The notes under the pieces: generated by a model
The model's input: the letters and a program-made list of their open reading frames with translations, nothing else
Told to the model about the DNA's origin: nothing
Databases searched by the model: none
Made by a program: the position numbers and the translations under genes
From: Hippophae tibetana
Taxonomy: Eukaryota; Streptophyta; Magnoliopsida; Rosales; Elaeagnaceae
NCBI GenBank assembly: GCA_037013495.1
Contig: CM072806.1
Location: forward strand, 6,750,001 to 6,814,000
DNA length: 64,000 nt
Direction: 5' to 3'
Part shown: one piece after another, positions 51,567 to 64,000 of the stretch
Position numbering within the stretch: position 1 is the first letter of the stretch
How the letters are laid out: every line of letters starts with the position of its first letter

Positions 51567-51753
51567 TGTTAATGTATATCTAGTAACATATTAATGTATA
51601 TATATATCTGCTAATGTATATCTATTTACTTTAGATATATCTATATTTAGTTACTTTAAATATATCTAGTTTACTTATAATTCTTATATAAAGTCATCAT
51701 ATATATTCATTCTAATCACAGAATCCAATACAATCATTAAGTGTTTTTTAACA
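51567..51753 (+). repeat. 3' LTR of the intronic copia element
   Basis: Begins TGTTAATGTATATCTAG after the polypurine tract and ends TTTTTTAACA. It is 18 bases longer than the 5' LTR, with scattered substitutions. Confidence 0.88.
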
Positions 51754-52132
51754 AATACCAAAACAACGTACATATCGTGTTATTGGACCGGGATAATGAA
51801 AAATAAATTAGTGCATGTAAGAGGAGTTATTAATCCATTATTAAACTTTATTATTATTATTATTTTCAATGAATGGATGGAATAAATACTAACTAGTTAC
51901 TGTAATTGGTATGGTGCAGAGTATTGTACTCTGGAGCTGCCGTCACATAACTGAGAGTGGTCTTATAGTTATAGTGAATAAGTGTCGCATGCTTGAGTCA
52001 ATCAATGTACGGGGGACTAGAGTTTCTGTAAACTGTGTCATCGCTTTGCTCACAATTAGCCCAGCTCTTCAGATTAAACCCAGAGCTCTGCATTTAGGTG
52101 TTGGAAATGCTTCTTTGTTGCCCGTTGTTTAA

Positions 52133-53031
52133 GTAATTCATTCTTGTTTTCATTTGTATTCTTCATTTTAAATTTGTACATAATTCTATCGAGAACACAC
52201 CTTATCTCGTTTAGCACCTAAAAAATAATAAAAAGAAAGAAAGAAACCAACGTATCTCTATTTGCCGTTTTTTGCCAAAAGAGGGGATTTATTCATCAAG
52301 TTGATTCATGTTATTGTAATTATGGGTTGTTTCTGTATAAATGTGCTCTTTTCTGTAAGCTGTGAATTAAATCATTTAAAAAAATTAAAAAAAAAAAACA
52401 ACCGAAAACTCATAGCTTTCCCTTTACATGTTTTATATTGAACTGGTAATATTTTAAAAAAATGAAATATTTTTTTAATTTTTAAAATAATTTTAATACG
52501 TAAAGGTAATTTATATGATATGACATTTTTCTTCAAAGTAACTTGGCATATCCCAAACTTCATTGAATTTTTTGGCTTGTCGCAAATATTGGATGAATAC
52601 CATCAGCAAAAAATGAAAAAAAAAAAAAACAACGAATGACATTTACCAGGTGGAACAGCATAGAGTCCTAATCCTAGTTTGTCAAGAAAGAAAACACCAA
52701 AACGTAACACTTGCGTGTCCGATTATTAAGAACAAATGTATCCTAACTTTGAGTACTATAACTGAAGTTAGAGTTAGCTGTAAGATGTCTAAAATAGGAA
52801 ATTCAATTAAAGTTTAATTAACTATGACATTGCAATATTTGCAGCTGTAGCAAATACAATTGGCTGTGAACAAAATGATATAAATTGAATTCGACTCTCT
52901 ATTGAGAAACAATGACCTCTTTAACAAAATGAACATGAATACAACTTTTCATGCCAACAAGTATGATTCCGCTGCCTGTAAAAGAATGACAAAAAATAAT
53001 AACTCAAGGTTTATACAGCCGAAAGCTGAAA
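52133..53031. other. Intergenic DNA between two convergent genes
   Basis: This is the 3' side of both the F-box gene (plus) and the CLF gene (minus), so it probably holds both 3' untranslated regions. No other gene is seen. Confidence 0.6.
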
Positions 53032-56000
53032 CTATGCAAGCTTCTTAGCACGGCCACTTGAAGGGCCATGGTACTCTTTTTTAGACCCAGATGCCTCAGG
53101 CTTCAGAGCCCAGGCAGGAGCTCTGTCTGGCTCATAACGATAATCATAGAAGAGTTCCTCTCCTGCATTGATTCGCTCTTTGGCAAATATACCCACTCTA
53201 TGATCCCCAGCAACCATCATAACCTGTCGTGGAACGGTTAAAGGTGACGCATAAATTGCATCGCTATTATAACTGTTACCGTTAAATTATCCAGAGTGTG
53301 GACGACCAACCAAGCGGGAACCTGTGCAAGTTAAAGAAAAAAGAACTTGTACCTTTGCATAGCAATTAGGATCTGGAGAATGGTTGGCAAACTTCAATTT
53401 ATCACCCTTCCTATAAGCATCAAGAACATACTGCAAAGAAACAAAAAGTTGATATTCATACCTCTACTAGAAACATAATGAAAAAGATCAAGAGTTTATA
53501 TTTCATTAATGACAGGCCTGATCATTTAAATTGAAGAGAAATGATGAATTTTCACGGTCATATATCTTCCCACGCTTATCTGCTTCCCGATGTGATATCA
53601 ATTCTCCTGTGTACTCTCCAAGGTATTCATGCTTACCTACGCTGTTCTGGAAGGTGGACAGTAGAATTAGGTGACACCATGGCAGACAGAGGGAACAGAT
53701 TAAGTAAATAAGGACTTGACCAAAAAATTCAAGTAAATAAGAAGCACTAATATTAGTGTCACCTTTAAGAAGGCTCCCCAACCAGATACATCAGATTTTC
53801 CCAGTAATACCTACAAAACAAAGGAATATAGTAAGAATCAAAGATACCGCAAAATCAACACCATGAGATTCCTGTAGTTTAACAAATTCAGCTTATTACT
53901 AAGTACGTGTAACCAATATCCCTAGCCAATCTCAGCTTATAAGCCTCATGTGCTGAAAACATTAAAATAAGGACGCAAATCTTTGTACAAACATTTGCTT
54001 TATGGATGTTCTGGTTACTGAATCCAATAGAAATAAGGAAAAATATGATTACCCTTTGCTGTTGTTTGAGAAGAAGCTTCATATTTCTGCATTCATAGTT
54101 GTCACCCCTTTGGTTTGGAACCCCTAGTGTACCATCACCACAACTGCAAATTCCATTAATTTTGTAACATATCAGAAAGCTGCACACAGATAATAAAAAT
54201 AAGACACCAACTAGTAAATTTATAAAGGAGTTTACACAATCAATTTTTCCAAAGATAATTCTTAACTGCTAAAGCCTAATGAAATGTAGTGTTTCAAAGC
54301 TCCATATTTGAAAAGTGTTGGATTGTTACTTCAAAATGCAAGCAAGTCCTAATTTTTTTGTCTTACGCACTACAAGTCCCGTTATTTTCTTTAATGGGTT
54401 AAATTAATTCTAAAAGGCTAACGGCATTAACTTATTCCATTAATTATAACGGTGATTCTATGTTAAAGTGTGAGATAATTAAAGGGTTTTTATTTCGTTT
54501 TACCCCTAACATTAATTTTTTTTATAGCCCTAAGTCCCTAACTAACTAACAAATTAAATAAAGCAAAAAGAGATTTCCCAAAAAAAAATGAAAAATGAAA
54601 TATAATATATGGTGAACCATGTTTTCTCTCTGCCTAAAATTCCTTACAGCTTTTTTAACCATTCAATTGTATTAAATTGTTTTAATTTAAATAGCATATT
54701 CATAACGTATCATGTTCCCAAAAAATAGAAATATAAAATTTATAATGAAATTATCTTAAAAAACTAATATAATCCATTTCAATTCTTAGAGCCAAATTTT
54801 GCCAAAATAGGAAAGCAAACTATTGGTAAACATTGAAAGAGTACAATTTTTTTTCTCTTAAAAATACCCTTTGAGAAGATCATATGCTTATCACATATTC
54901 TTCAATGTTAGTTTCTTAATGGAATTTTAAAAATAGACTGCGTTTTCTTAAAAATTATAGGACTTGAGATATCCAACCCACAAATTTCAAGACTAAACTG
55001 TTTGTTTTAGATAATTATAAGACCTATGTGCACCATTTTCCATATACATGAAGGCTTAAAGAAAATTACATTTTTGGACATAAAAGCATACCTAAGTATA
55101 GAGTATAAACTTTTAAGTTTGTGGATTGTTGATAGAAAATCAGCTCACAATATGCACAAGCTTATCTTCAAAAATTAAAGACAGTCTACAGTATGAATTA
55201 AAACACTGGTCTGGTTAAGTTGTTGATGTGAGTCTAAACATATAGATACTCATAAACTTAACTAACTGTTCCTGTTAAAATGTGATTTTCATAAAACTAA
55301 GTTAAGCCTGTTATTCTTGTAGGTACTCAAAACTTCATCACAACCCACACTCTATCGTAAAGAGGGATGAGTTCCAAGAATAGGGAGCACAAAAAATAAT
55401 GATGAAGAAAAGGAAGAATGAGTTATCATATGCACGATACCAAACTCAGTTACATAATCACCAGCTCACCTGACCCAACAATTTCTACAAACATCTGGAT
55501 CACATTCCCTGTTTGCAGCAAAGCATGGACACTGACGACTTCGACATTGACTTTTAGCACAATGACAACCTCTAAACCGATTCTTGCAACTCTTAGGACA
55601 TCTGCACAAATATATAGGAAACTTAAGAGTAATTAATACATGAAATATACTCTATACATATGAATTGTTCATGCATCACAAAATCCTTTACACAGAGATG
55701 AAGAGGCATAAACAGAAGAACATAAAGAGCAATCAAAATAAATCCTATAAGTGGCCCAATGAAAGAGATTTTGGCCTCATCACCCAAAGGAAACATTTCA
55801 AAAGTTTTAATCCATTGTTGATCTCGGAAAAGTTTGAGGGATGAAGGATATCAAGATAACAACATAAACACTTGGAATTTGATCCAAATGTTTTAGAAGT
55901 TAAATAAAACCTCACCCGCAGTACTTCTCACAGCAAGTTCCATTCAACAGACAGGAACACTGCTTCCCACAAGCTGTTTGGCAGCTACATGGATTATATT

Positions 56001-59000
56001 GCCTACATGGCTGATCTTTTCTCTCTGAAATTCTTTTCCTAATTGAATGGTAAGCAGCAGACTTCCATGTATACTTTAAGCGACGAACTTTGCCCCGTCT
56101 TCGTAAAAATCTTGACCTCCTTCTTGCTTCATTATTACCCTAAGGTCATATGACCAAACACAAAATGCAATCAGTCGTTAAGGTGGAGAGGATCCCCTTC
56201 ATTAGATTAGACAAAGAACATGGCAAAAACTACCAAATATAGTTCCATTAAAGCAAACCTTGGAATATCCTTCAACATAAGAGTTCGCTGCATCACCTGC
56301 CTGGCAGGTCATGTTACTCATAGAATGATTCATGTACCGGAAAACCTCCAAACAAGTCTTCATGCCACTCAAAAGGTTCCTTGATATTAAACAGCTGCAG
56401 AAAGAAGTAAAATGTTACAAGATGAAAATAGGAAAAAGTGTCGAGTAAATTGAATCGTTCATATCTGTCACAAGCACACACACTCAAGTTAGTTGAGTGG
56501 CTAACATTCACATCAGACCAGTAACAGAAGGTGACCAAACTCCAAATACAAGCAAACTTAGCCCAGTTGTTTATTTTTGTAAATTGATGGAGACAGCCTA
56601 CTGCTTCCCTTTTTCCCCCTTCCTTGGAAATTGTTTTGTGGGTGGGTGGGCATACTCAGAGATTTCTTGCTAGAGATATATCAATTTATACCTAGGGCTA
56701 AAATACGCCAACAAGCCAGGAGAAATTGAGCAAATGTTTTATCAAAGGAATAAGAATATTTCACATTGTATTGGACATTGTTAACTAACTTATGGTATCA
56801 TAGCTAGAGGAAGTAGGTGTCACATGCTCAGGAACAGCAATGCCAGATTCAATTTCAGTGTATCAAGCCAATGCTTGTAATTTGTCCCCTTCAGAATTTG
56901 GATGGCATAAAGTTGTAGAGACACTCTGGTGATCATTCCAGAAGAAATAGCAGAAATAATCAGATGCATGTAAATCCAAATCATTCTAGAGTCCTCATCA
57001 AACTCTTACACACTACATAGAAAAACAGTAAAATACCACAAGCATATTTGTTGATCTTCTATTCATTATCACTTTTCATAAATAAGGGAGTTCTAAAGAG
57101 AAAACTTAATTATTGTCAACTTAATGTTGGAAACTTTAAGGCTGAAGCTGAGCAAAACAAAAAGAAATTTCAGGGCCTAAGAAAAATATATTTACACGCT
57201 ACAATATAAGTTGCCAAGTTAAAATTCCTAATATACTTGAATAATAACATTACAAAAACAACGAATAATACCATAAAGAGAAAGAAAAGATACTTGAAAA
57301 AACATCACAAGGAGTCTGTCCACTAACCTATTATGGCCGAAAATCTCTAAGCCTTTTTCAAAAAGCGCCATTTCAAACGTTTTCCAAGATTTTTCATCAT
57401 TAGCTTTTGTTTTATATGTATTTTCTTCTACACGCTCTTCTTTCTTGTCTTCACTACTAGAGACAGGCAGCTCACTGGTACTCTTATTTTTAGAAATACC
57501 AGGAACTTCAGTCTGAGATACTCTGTGGCTGTCTTTTATAGGGGATTCATTCCTACTAGACCTACCTGCAGCTGATGGTTTCACATTCTTATGTGAAGAA
57601 GAACCGCTATCCTCATTTTCTTTGCGTGAATTAGACCTAAGTCTCATATCACTAGAACAAAGACCATCATTAATGACAGAATCAGATGACATCATTTTCT
57701 TTTGTCTTTTTTGCATACATGAAAGAACACGCTGAGCAACTCGCTTGCTGTTCCTCTTACGTATTCCAGATTTACTGGCAAGCTTAGCTTTTGTAGGTGA
57801 TGGTTGATTGACAGAAGGTGTTTCCTGTCTGGTGGGTCCATTCTCCGAGTCACTGCTTTCTGAATTGTTCTTAGCATTTGATGAAGCACTTTCACTTTGG
57901 AATGACTTCGCTTTCTCTCTTGCAGACAAACCAGCAGGTTTCTTCCTGCATACCTGAACACCAATACCATCAGATGATGCAGCATTTTTTTCTTCTGAAT
58001 CACCAGTCATGGAGGAACTCACCCCATAAATTTTTCCAGACTTCAGTACCTGATATGAGAAATTCAGACTACCATCACATATTCACTGCCCACTTAAAAA
58101 GAACCTAAGCAAAAAAAAACTCAAAAAGGACATACCAATCGATAACAAAGAGGACCACACAGCAGATTATCATCATTTGGGGGACTCCATGGAGGTTGTT
58201 TCTCAGCCTGACAACATGTAGCATCAGAAGGGACATAAATGGGTGATATAGCACAGCAATTATACAACACAAACACATGATTGTACTTACACGAGAGACA
58301 AGATCCTGAGAACATCCATGTAGTTTGCAATCGAATCCCTGAAAACAGGAAATAGAATAGGACCAAAACTTAAGCAGAGGTGTACATCACAATACTGTGA
58401 AAAACAGAATAAATCCTAAACAAGATGCTTACAAGACACCGGCGACAAAATAGGTTATCAAAAGAATCAAGAGCTGCATCAAGATCTTTATCATGAAAAG
58501 AAATTCCGCTTTGAGATGTATCTTTATTGTTCCCATTCTTACAACCCTCGGCAGCATTGTCTTCCTTAATAAGAGCTTCATATCTTGCCTGTATAAGACG
58601 TTTGATGGTGTTTCATATCTCTGTAAATCCAGCAAAAAGACAATGGGAAACGGCTGGACCAAAGCTTATGCTGACCAGTTCTTATAAAATATAATTCAGA
58701 TAGAGAGGCATAAAAAGAAGTGAATAGTAATTCCATTGGAAAGAGGAAGGGAAAGTCCCACACCTTAACTTCAGATGGGCTTCTAGAAAAACAATGTGCC
58801 AGCGAATCCATAACAGGGTCTGAAAAACCAACTTCTTTCACAGTCGTGCTGGCAGTATCAAAGGAAAGAACATGGAAAGATCATTTAATTTGCTTTCATG
58901 CAATATAATAAATATATATTTGAAAACATGCTTGAAATGCACTTAGTGATAAGACATTGACATCTGACAATAAATAGCATCAAAAATACTATATGGGGAT

Positions 59001-60669
59001 GTAAACCAAGAGAGCAAAAGGAATATGAAATGCAGCATTTATGATGGTATTAGTGAACTTGGCTATATACCCACCGAAGTACATAGTCTTCAGATTCCAG
59101 AAAATATCTCTTTTCCTCTTCGTCATCAATCAATTCCTCTTCACTGTCACTGCATATCAAAGCTTCACCTCCACTTTGATCATAATAGATTCTCCTACGA
59201 CCTACTACTGATTGGTCCTCAGTCATCCTTTGATTTCTGGACCACAAGTATGATTTTAAAATAATAGGTCATATGGTACATGATTTGTTAAGCACATAAA
59301 TAAACCATAAGTAGGCCTTTGAGAAATAAAAATCACATCTAGACAAAAAAATTATAACTCTAGGTGCACCTATCCAAAAATATCCATGTAGTGTACGGAG
59401 GGAGCCGTTTAACTTCAGTTAACTTTATTGGACGAACAGCATTCTTGATTGCAACATTAGACCCTAGAAGAACTGCGGTACAAGCATGGCCCTCTTCTTC
59501 TAAGCTATCCTTATTCCCATTATCTATACCATTTTGCATATCAGCTGCATCTTTTTGCCTCTTTTTCAAGAGATCTACCCTTTTACAATTATCAATATTC
59601 TGGTTGTTTCTTTTTTCCATTGATAAGGTATACAGATAGTTTGTGACACCAACCAATTTCTGCTGATTTTCTTCCATTCTTTTCTGCATCCAAAATTAAT
59701 TTTTCATCATCGTATAGGTAAAAGGTTATAACAAAAACATTATTCATCCTTAAAACTATGAAAACGCACTTTAATGGAAGCAGAACGGCTAGAAGCAACT
59801 TGTTTCTTTAGAGTTTCTATAACTGATGGAATCTCCTTAGGAATTCGAGTTATTTCATGTGGTCTCGTCATCTGAAAGGAAAACAGTGAAACAAAATAGG
59901 CTTAACTACTGATAACTATAAATTTACAGTTGTTCGGGGATAAGTTAACTATCAAAGAAGAATGGAGATGAAAGAGAGAGAGGAGAGAAGGGGAAGGGGG
60001 GAGAATATCTAAGAATAAGACTCTAAAAGAAGCGAGAGCACAATTATTTGCTATCTCCCTACTACTAAAGCCTTTGAAACTGGTGAATTCCAGGTTTAAT
60101 CCCAAGTCTACAGCAGAGGAAATTGACAACTGACTAGCACCTTCAGCTTATCATAATTAGAAGTGTAATGAAAACGAAGAAAGAAGGAAACAGAAGCATA
60201 ACTTTCTCTCTCTTTCTTTTCTAATTTAATAATATCGAAGCAAAACCCATGACCAAATTGTGTAAAATATTTGACGACCGAACGCATTGTGCAAAAGTCA
60301 AAACAAGTAAATATGTTTTGTCATAAAAATAACTTGTGATCATTCTCAAGAATAGACAATTCAAAACATAATTTGTCCCGAATCTGAAATAAGTTCGACT
60401 AAAATCCCAAAAGCATGAAACGAGAAGTCAAACAAATACACTTGCGAAATTCTGAAAAATATGCATAAATAATGTGTATGCGGTATTCCAAATGTGGATC
60501 CGCATAGTCGGTAAGACGTTGTGAGCGAGAGAATTCTAATCGAAATTATATGGAATTGATAATAGAAAGAAAAAGTACTGAGAGAAACAAAATCATGTAC
60601 CGGAGGGTCTTTGAGAGGCTCCGATCTACTGGCTGAAGCTGAAAGCGAATGCGAAGCGTTCGACGCCAT
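53032..60669 (-). CDS. CLF: Enhancer-of-zeste H3K27 methyltransferase, CURLY LEAF type (complete, 17 exons)
   Basis: Catalytic subunit of Polycomb repressive complex 2; it places H3K27me3 to silence developmental genes. Exons, high to low: 60669-60601, 59871-59770, 59683-59370, 59236-59075, 58848-58764, 58588-58433, 58338-58291, 58207-58136, 58049-57328, 56394-56259, 56139-55916, 55601-55470, 54143-54053, 53810-53763, 53646-53518, 53430-53353, 53223-53032. Phases agree throughout, giving 2760 nt or 919 aa (Arabidopsis CLF is about 902). Features in order: N-terminal EZ region ([20 protein letters not shown]); an acidic stretch (DDEEEK); a Ser/Lys-rich linker in the 722-bp exon; a SANT-like segment; a cysteine-rich CXC domain ([20 protein letters not shown]); a SET domain ([26 protein letters not shown]); and a C-terminus ending GRAKKLA. 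The EPDRAPAW block and the GRxKKLA end favour CLF over SWINGER. The intron 53517-53431 lacks a GT donor. Confidence 0.95.
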
Positions 60670-63600
60670 TGATGTAGACGGAGCTCACGGAGAAAAAATA
60701 GACCCGATTCTACACTGGAGGTCCGAATCTGAATCCGATTCATGCAGTATTAATGCCCGGGAAAACAAGGGGGATGTACGGATAGGGTTTCGAATATGAA
60801 CTGACGGGTCGAAACTGTAAACCCTAATCACGTCCTAATTTGAGTACGAAAGAGAGACCGCTCCGATTTCATAATTCAAGTCTTTTAAGTTTTAATATTT
60901 TTTTTTTAAATGTTTGTATTTAAAGGGTATGGCTTTTGATTCTTCATCTGCGTTTAATAGACCTGGGAGCTGGAAACGACTTTTTTTGTTTTTTATTTTT
61001 CTTTTTTCTTAATGTTAAATTGGAAAAAAGTGTAATAAATTGGTGGGAAAGGGCAAAGATAAATCCTATTTTTGAATTGTATACTGTACACGCATTACTA
61101 AGCTCTTTTGTTTGATTTAGAAAATGAAAAAAATAATAACAATGATAGGTAAAGAAAATAATATTATTATTATAATATTTGATTTTGTTATTTGAATTAA
61201 AAAAATACTAAATATTATATTATTTGATTTATAATTTCAATAAAATTGAATAAAAAATACGATATATTACATTATTTCATATTCATTAAATTTTAAATAA
61301 TGTCATTTAATTGTTATTTTTTTTATCGGATATAATACATTAGTAAAAGTTATTATTTTTTAAATAATTATTATCAACAAAAATATTATTTAATCTTGAA
61401 AGAAATTTTAAAATAAAAAAAATTAATTTTTTTATCATATTATTTACAAAATAACACTCAAATATTAATATATAATAATGAATTCTTATTGTTGATACAT
61501 CATATTAATATTAAATATCACATAATTAAAATTGAAAAAAAAACTTAGTGTTTAAGATTTAGGGTTATGACTTAAGAATTTATAATTTATAATTTTAGAT
61601 TTTGGGGTTTTGATTTAGGGTTTAATATTTTAAATTTTTGGGTTTAATGTTTTTTATTTAAAGTTTAAGATTTTATGATTTATAATGTTTATGATTATGG
61701 TTTGAATTTTAGGATTTAGAGCCGAAATTGAAATAACAAAATTTTATACATTGTCTATATAAATGGAATAACAATTCCATTAGAGATGTGGAATAACAAT
61801 TATATCTATTTTAAAAATTCTTTTATTTTATTTTATTGATAGTCTATAAGACAATTAAATATAAAAATATGTGAAAATAATTATGTTTTTAATCTCATTC
61901 CTATCGATCTAATATAATCTAAAATAATAAAATAACAAAAAGTGATAGAAAAAAATAACAAAATATATTAAGCTAACTTTAATATAGGATAATGTATCTT
62001 TGTGTTATTATATAATTAAAATTAAAAATTCTATTAATTTTAAAAAATATAATAATTTCTTAATGTTTATGACTTTTTAAAATACTAATCAAAATAATTT
62101 TATAAATATAAATAATGATTTAAATTTTAAGATACTAATGATACAATAATACATTAATGATGTTCAAAATTATAAAATGCAATATTACAAAAAAAAAAAA
62201 ACGCGAGCGTGTGACTAGAACTTAAAGTATTACAAAACTTAAGATGAATATATTTTTAATAAATTAATAAAATTATTACTATTAAAATTTATAACTATAA
62301 AATATCATTTTTTATATTAATCTCATATTATCACTATCGAATAAAGTATAACACTATATTTTAATTTAAATATCATTAAATTGGACATCATTCGAATTAA
62401 AATTACAATCGTTTAGTCTCATTCAATGTTGAACATCGTGCAATTGAAACCCATTTAATATTATTGAGGTATTATTTTTATTTTTATAAAATTTAAAATG
62501 TTTTTTTAATAATCTTTCTATATTTTAGATGTTCATTTTTTTTAAATTTTGTTGTTATTAAATTTAATTTTTTTAATTATTATTGTTAGAAAAAAAATTA
62601 ATTATTTAATAATTATTTTCCTAACATGATAAATTTTTATGACTAAATTTTTGAAAAATAAATAAATATAAGAATTTCAATAATGAGTGTAACGTTTAGA
62701 TTATCATAATCATTATATTAAATTATTAATAATGTTTTCTCAAAGTAAATTTAAATAATTTTGTAAATTATTGATAACATTAAATAATAATAACTTTATT
62801 ATTAAACATTAAATAAAAATATCTCAAATAATAGTTATTAAAAATAAAATTGCTCAAAATAAAAAGTGACAATGACAACTCTATATAATAATCAGATAAG
62901 TTAATTATTTAATAATTGTTTTACGCTATTAATAGTTTTTTAGTTATTTAAGATTTATTTTTATCACAAAATAATTTTTTTTATAATTAAATTTTATAAA
63001 AATAATATATAAAATAAATTATTATAATAAATGTAATTTTATAATTTTAAACTCATTATTTATTATCATTAAATATTAAATTAAATTACTTTGAATAATA
63101 ATAAATTTATTATTAAATAAATAGATAAAATTAGTTTAAATAAAAAATATTAAAAATAAAAGACAAAAATAACGCAAATATTCTTTAAATTATATCCGAT
63201 GAAACATTTAGTTTATTAGAAAAATTATTATCTAGTCATTTACTTTTATAAAAAAATATAAAAAATTATTTTTTATTAATATTATAAATAAAATAATGTT
63301 ATTTTTTAATAAGTTATTTTGTTGGATGTTAAAAAAAGTAGAGTAAAAGTTAGTTTTGATATAGTATTTATTATAAAATCTATTAAAATAACGAGTGAAT
63401 AATAAAAAAATTAATTATTTAATATATTTTATAAAATATAAAAGATAAATGATATTTTTATAATATAAAAAACTAAATAATATCATTTATAATTTAATGA
63501 ATTAATTGATACAAATTTATTAATATAATGAATTATTATGATACTTTAATCAAAATAAAAAATATCCTTAAGTTTTCAAAAAAATTAAAAATACACTTAA

Positions 63601-64000
63601 GATTTTTAAAAATTCAAAAATATCTACAAATATAATTGTAGTTAAATTTAACGGAAGTGAATTGTAATATTTTATAAATAAAATTGAAGAAATAATATAG
63701 AACAAGAAATAATAAAAAATCAATAAATAGTATAATTAGAAATGGAGAACATCTCAGGATATTTTATTTCAATAATTGATAATAAGTAAAAAAAATTGAA
63801 TAAATTTAAAAAACATAATTAAATCTTAAAAAAATAGATGAATTTAAATACCAATCATTTTCATATTTAAAAATATTATTATCAAGAAAATATATAATTT
63901 ATTATAAAATAAGAAATAAAGAAATGAATATTAATATCATATATGCAAAAATAATATATAATATATTATTAGTTGAAAATAAAATTATATTGAATGAATT
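60670..64000. other. CLF promoter side and AT-rich intergenic DNA
   Basis: The first few hundred bases should hold the CLF leader and promoter. The rest is extremely AT-rich with no supportable gene. A telomere-like stretch at about 61540-61730 is listed separately. Confidence 0.55.
61540..61730 (+). repeat. Degenerate telomere-like TTTAGGG stretch
   Basis: Repeated, imperfect GATTTAGGGTT, GGGTTTTGATTTAGGGTTTA and TTTTGGGTTTAATG strings, the reverse-complement type of the AAACCCTA stretch at 29335-29640. It is strongly diverged. Nearby GGAATAACAATT words are repeated at about 61763 and 61790. Confidence 0.6.

Larger units (their letters stand above)
46545..51753 (+). mobile_element. Ty1/copia retrotransposon inside the F-box gene's last intron
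   Basis: Plus-strand element with both LTRs: 5' at 46545-46713 (169 bp) and 3' at 51567-51753 (187 bp). A 5-bp target duplication AATAC lies on each side (46540-46544 and 51754-51758). The primer site TGGTATCAGAGTC follows the 5' LTR, and a TTTGAGGGGGAC polypurine tract precedes the 3' LTR. Parts in copia order: leader (46714-47440), gag with a zinc-knuckle segment (about 47440-48390), protease with FDSACCNHM (about 48470), integrase (about 48880-49750), reverse transcriptase with YVDDMIITGDDL (about 50100-51000) and RNase H (about 51130-51560). It is broken, with about half a dozen breaks. The LTRs differ by a number of substitutions and small length changes, so it is older than the element at 34030. 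It has the same orientation as the host gene. Confidence 0.93.
44730..52132 (+). pseudogene. F-box/LRR gene (At5g67140-like), one internal exon apparently missing, copia in intron
   Basis: Visible exons are 44730-44818, 44908-45053, 45839-45937 and 51920-52132. The first two give an F-box (MEGEAEIDRLPIDSLAHIF, then VSSVCQKWRK). The last two give leucine-rich repeats (LQHLNIGGTFIT; SCRHITESGLIVIVNKC) and a normal C-terminus (NASLLPVV). This resembles the small Arabidopsis F-box protein At5g67140 (about 228 aa, from memory), a likely SCF ubiquitin-ligase substrate receptor. The stretch that should link residues SLT to ISRAN (about 45 codons) is absent from 45054-45838. Joining the visible exons also breaks the reading frame, because exon 2 ends in phase 1 while the next exon starts in phase 0. 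So it is probably a pseudogene, or the missing exon has been lost or misassembled. The 6-kb last intron holds a copia element. Confidence 0.75.

Noticed and set aside
56314-56538. Minus-strand frame MVTFCYWSD...
   Set aside because: The correct CLF exon here (56394-56259) is read in another frame, which joins neighbouring exons and matches the family.
6623-60669. A biosynthetic gene cluster (ZEP, BAHD, kinase)
   Set aside because: The genes are far apart, of unrelated pathways and separated by retroelements; no cytochrome P450, terpene synthase or other partner is present.

Overview
This window is nuclear DNA from a dicotyledonous plant. The host genes have many short exons with GT-AG introns, their proteins match eudicot families closely, the intergenic DNA is very AT-rich, and there are Ty1/copia retrotransposons with plant-type tRNA-Met primer sites. 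I do not name a species.

Five host loci can be read. (1) 6623-11107, minus: a complete 16-exon zeaxanthin epoxidase gene (669 aa), the carotenoid/ABA-pathway enzyme with a C-terminal FHA domain. (2) 18149-19495, plus: a single-exon BAHD acyltransferase (448 aa). (3) 31153-32316, plus: a single-exon MEKK-type MAP kinase kinase kinase (387 aa) with a TATA box and a G-box upstream. (4) 44730-52132, plus: a small F-box/leucine-rich-repeat gene that appears to lack one internal exon and carries a copia element in its last intron. (5) 53032-60669, minus: a complete 17-exon Enhancer-of-zeste-type histone H3K27 methyltransferase of the CURLY LEAF type (919 aa), with one intron whose donor is not GT.

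Mobile DNA fills much of the rest. A young copia element with nearly identical LTRs and a perfect 5-bp target duplication lies at 34030-39677. An older copia element with both LTRs sits inside the F-box gene (46545-51753). A 5'-truncated relative of it lies at 24408-about 26240. A heavily decayed copia remnant lies at about 14260-16900. A 254-bp MITE-like element is in ZEP intron 1, a fold-back element is near 3400, and there are two stretches of degenerate telomere-like sequence.

The intergenic DNA also contains several local tandem duplications (periods 38, 50, 60, 97, about 200-225 and 244 bp). I saw no tRNA, rRNA or CRISPR-like feature.

The host genes do not form an evident cluster or system. 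ZEP (ABA synthesis) and the MAPKKK (a family clade with ABA-responsive members) share a hormone theme but are 20 kb apart. I found nothing that qualifies as a new biological system. The most useful oddities are the non-GT donor in the CLF SET-domain region and the exon loss in the F-box gene.
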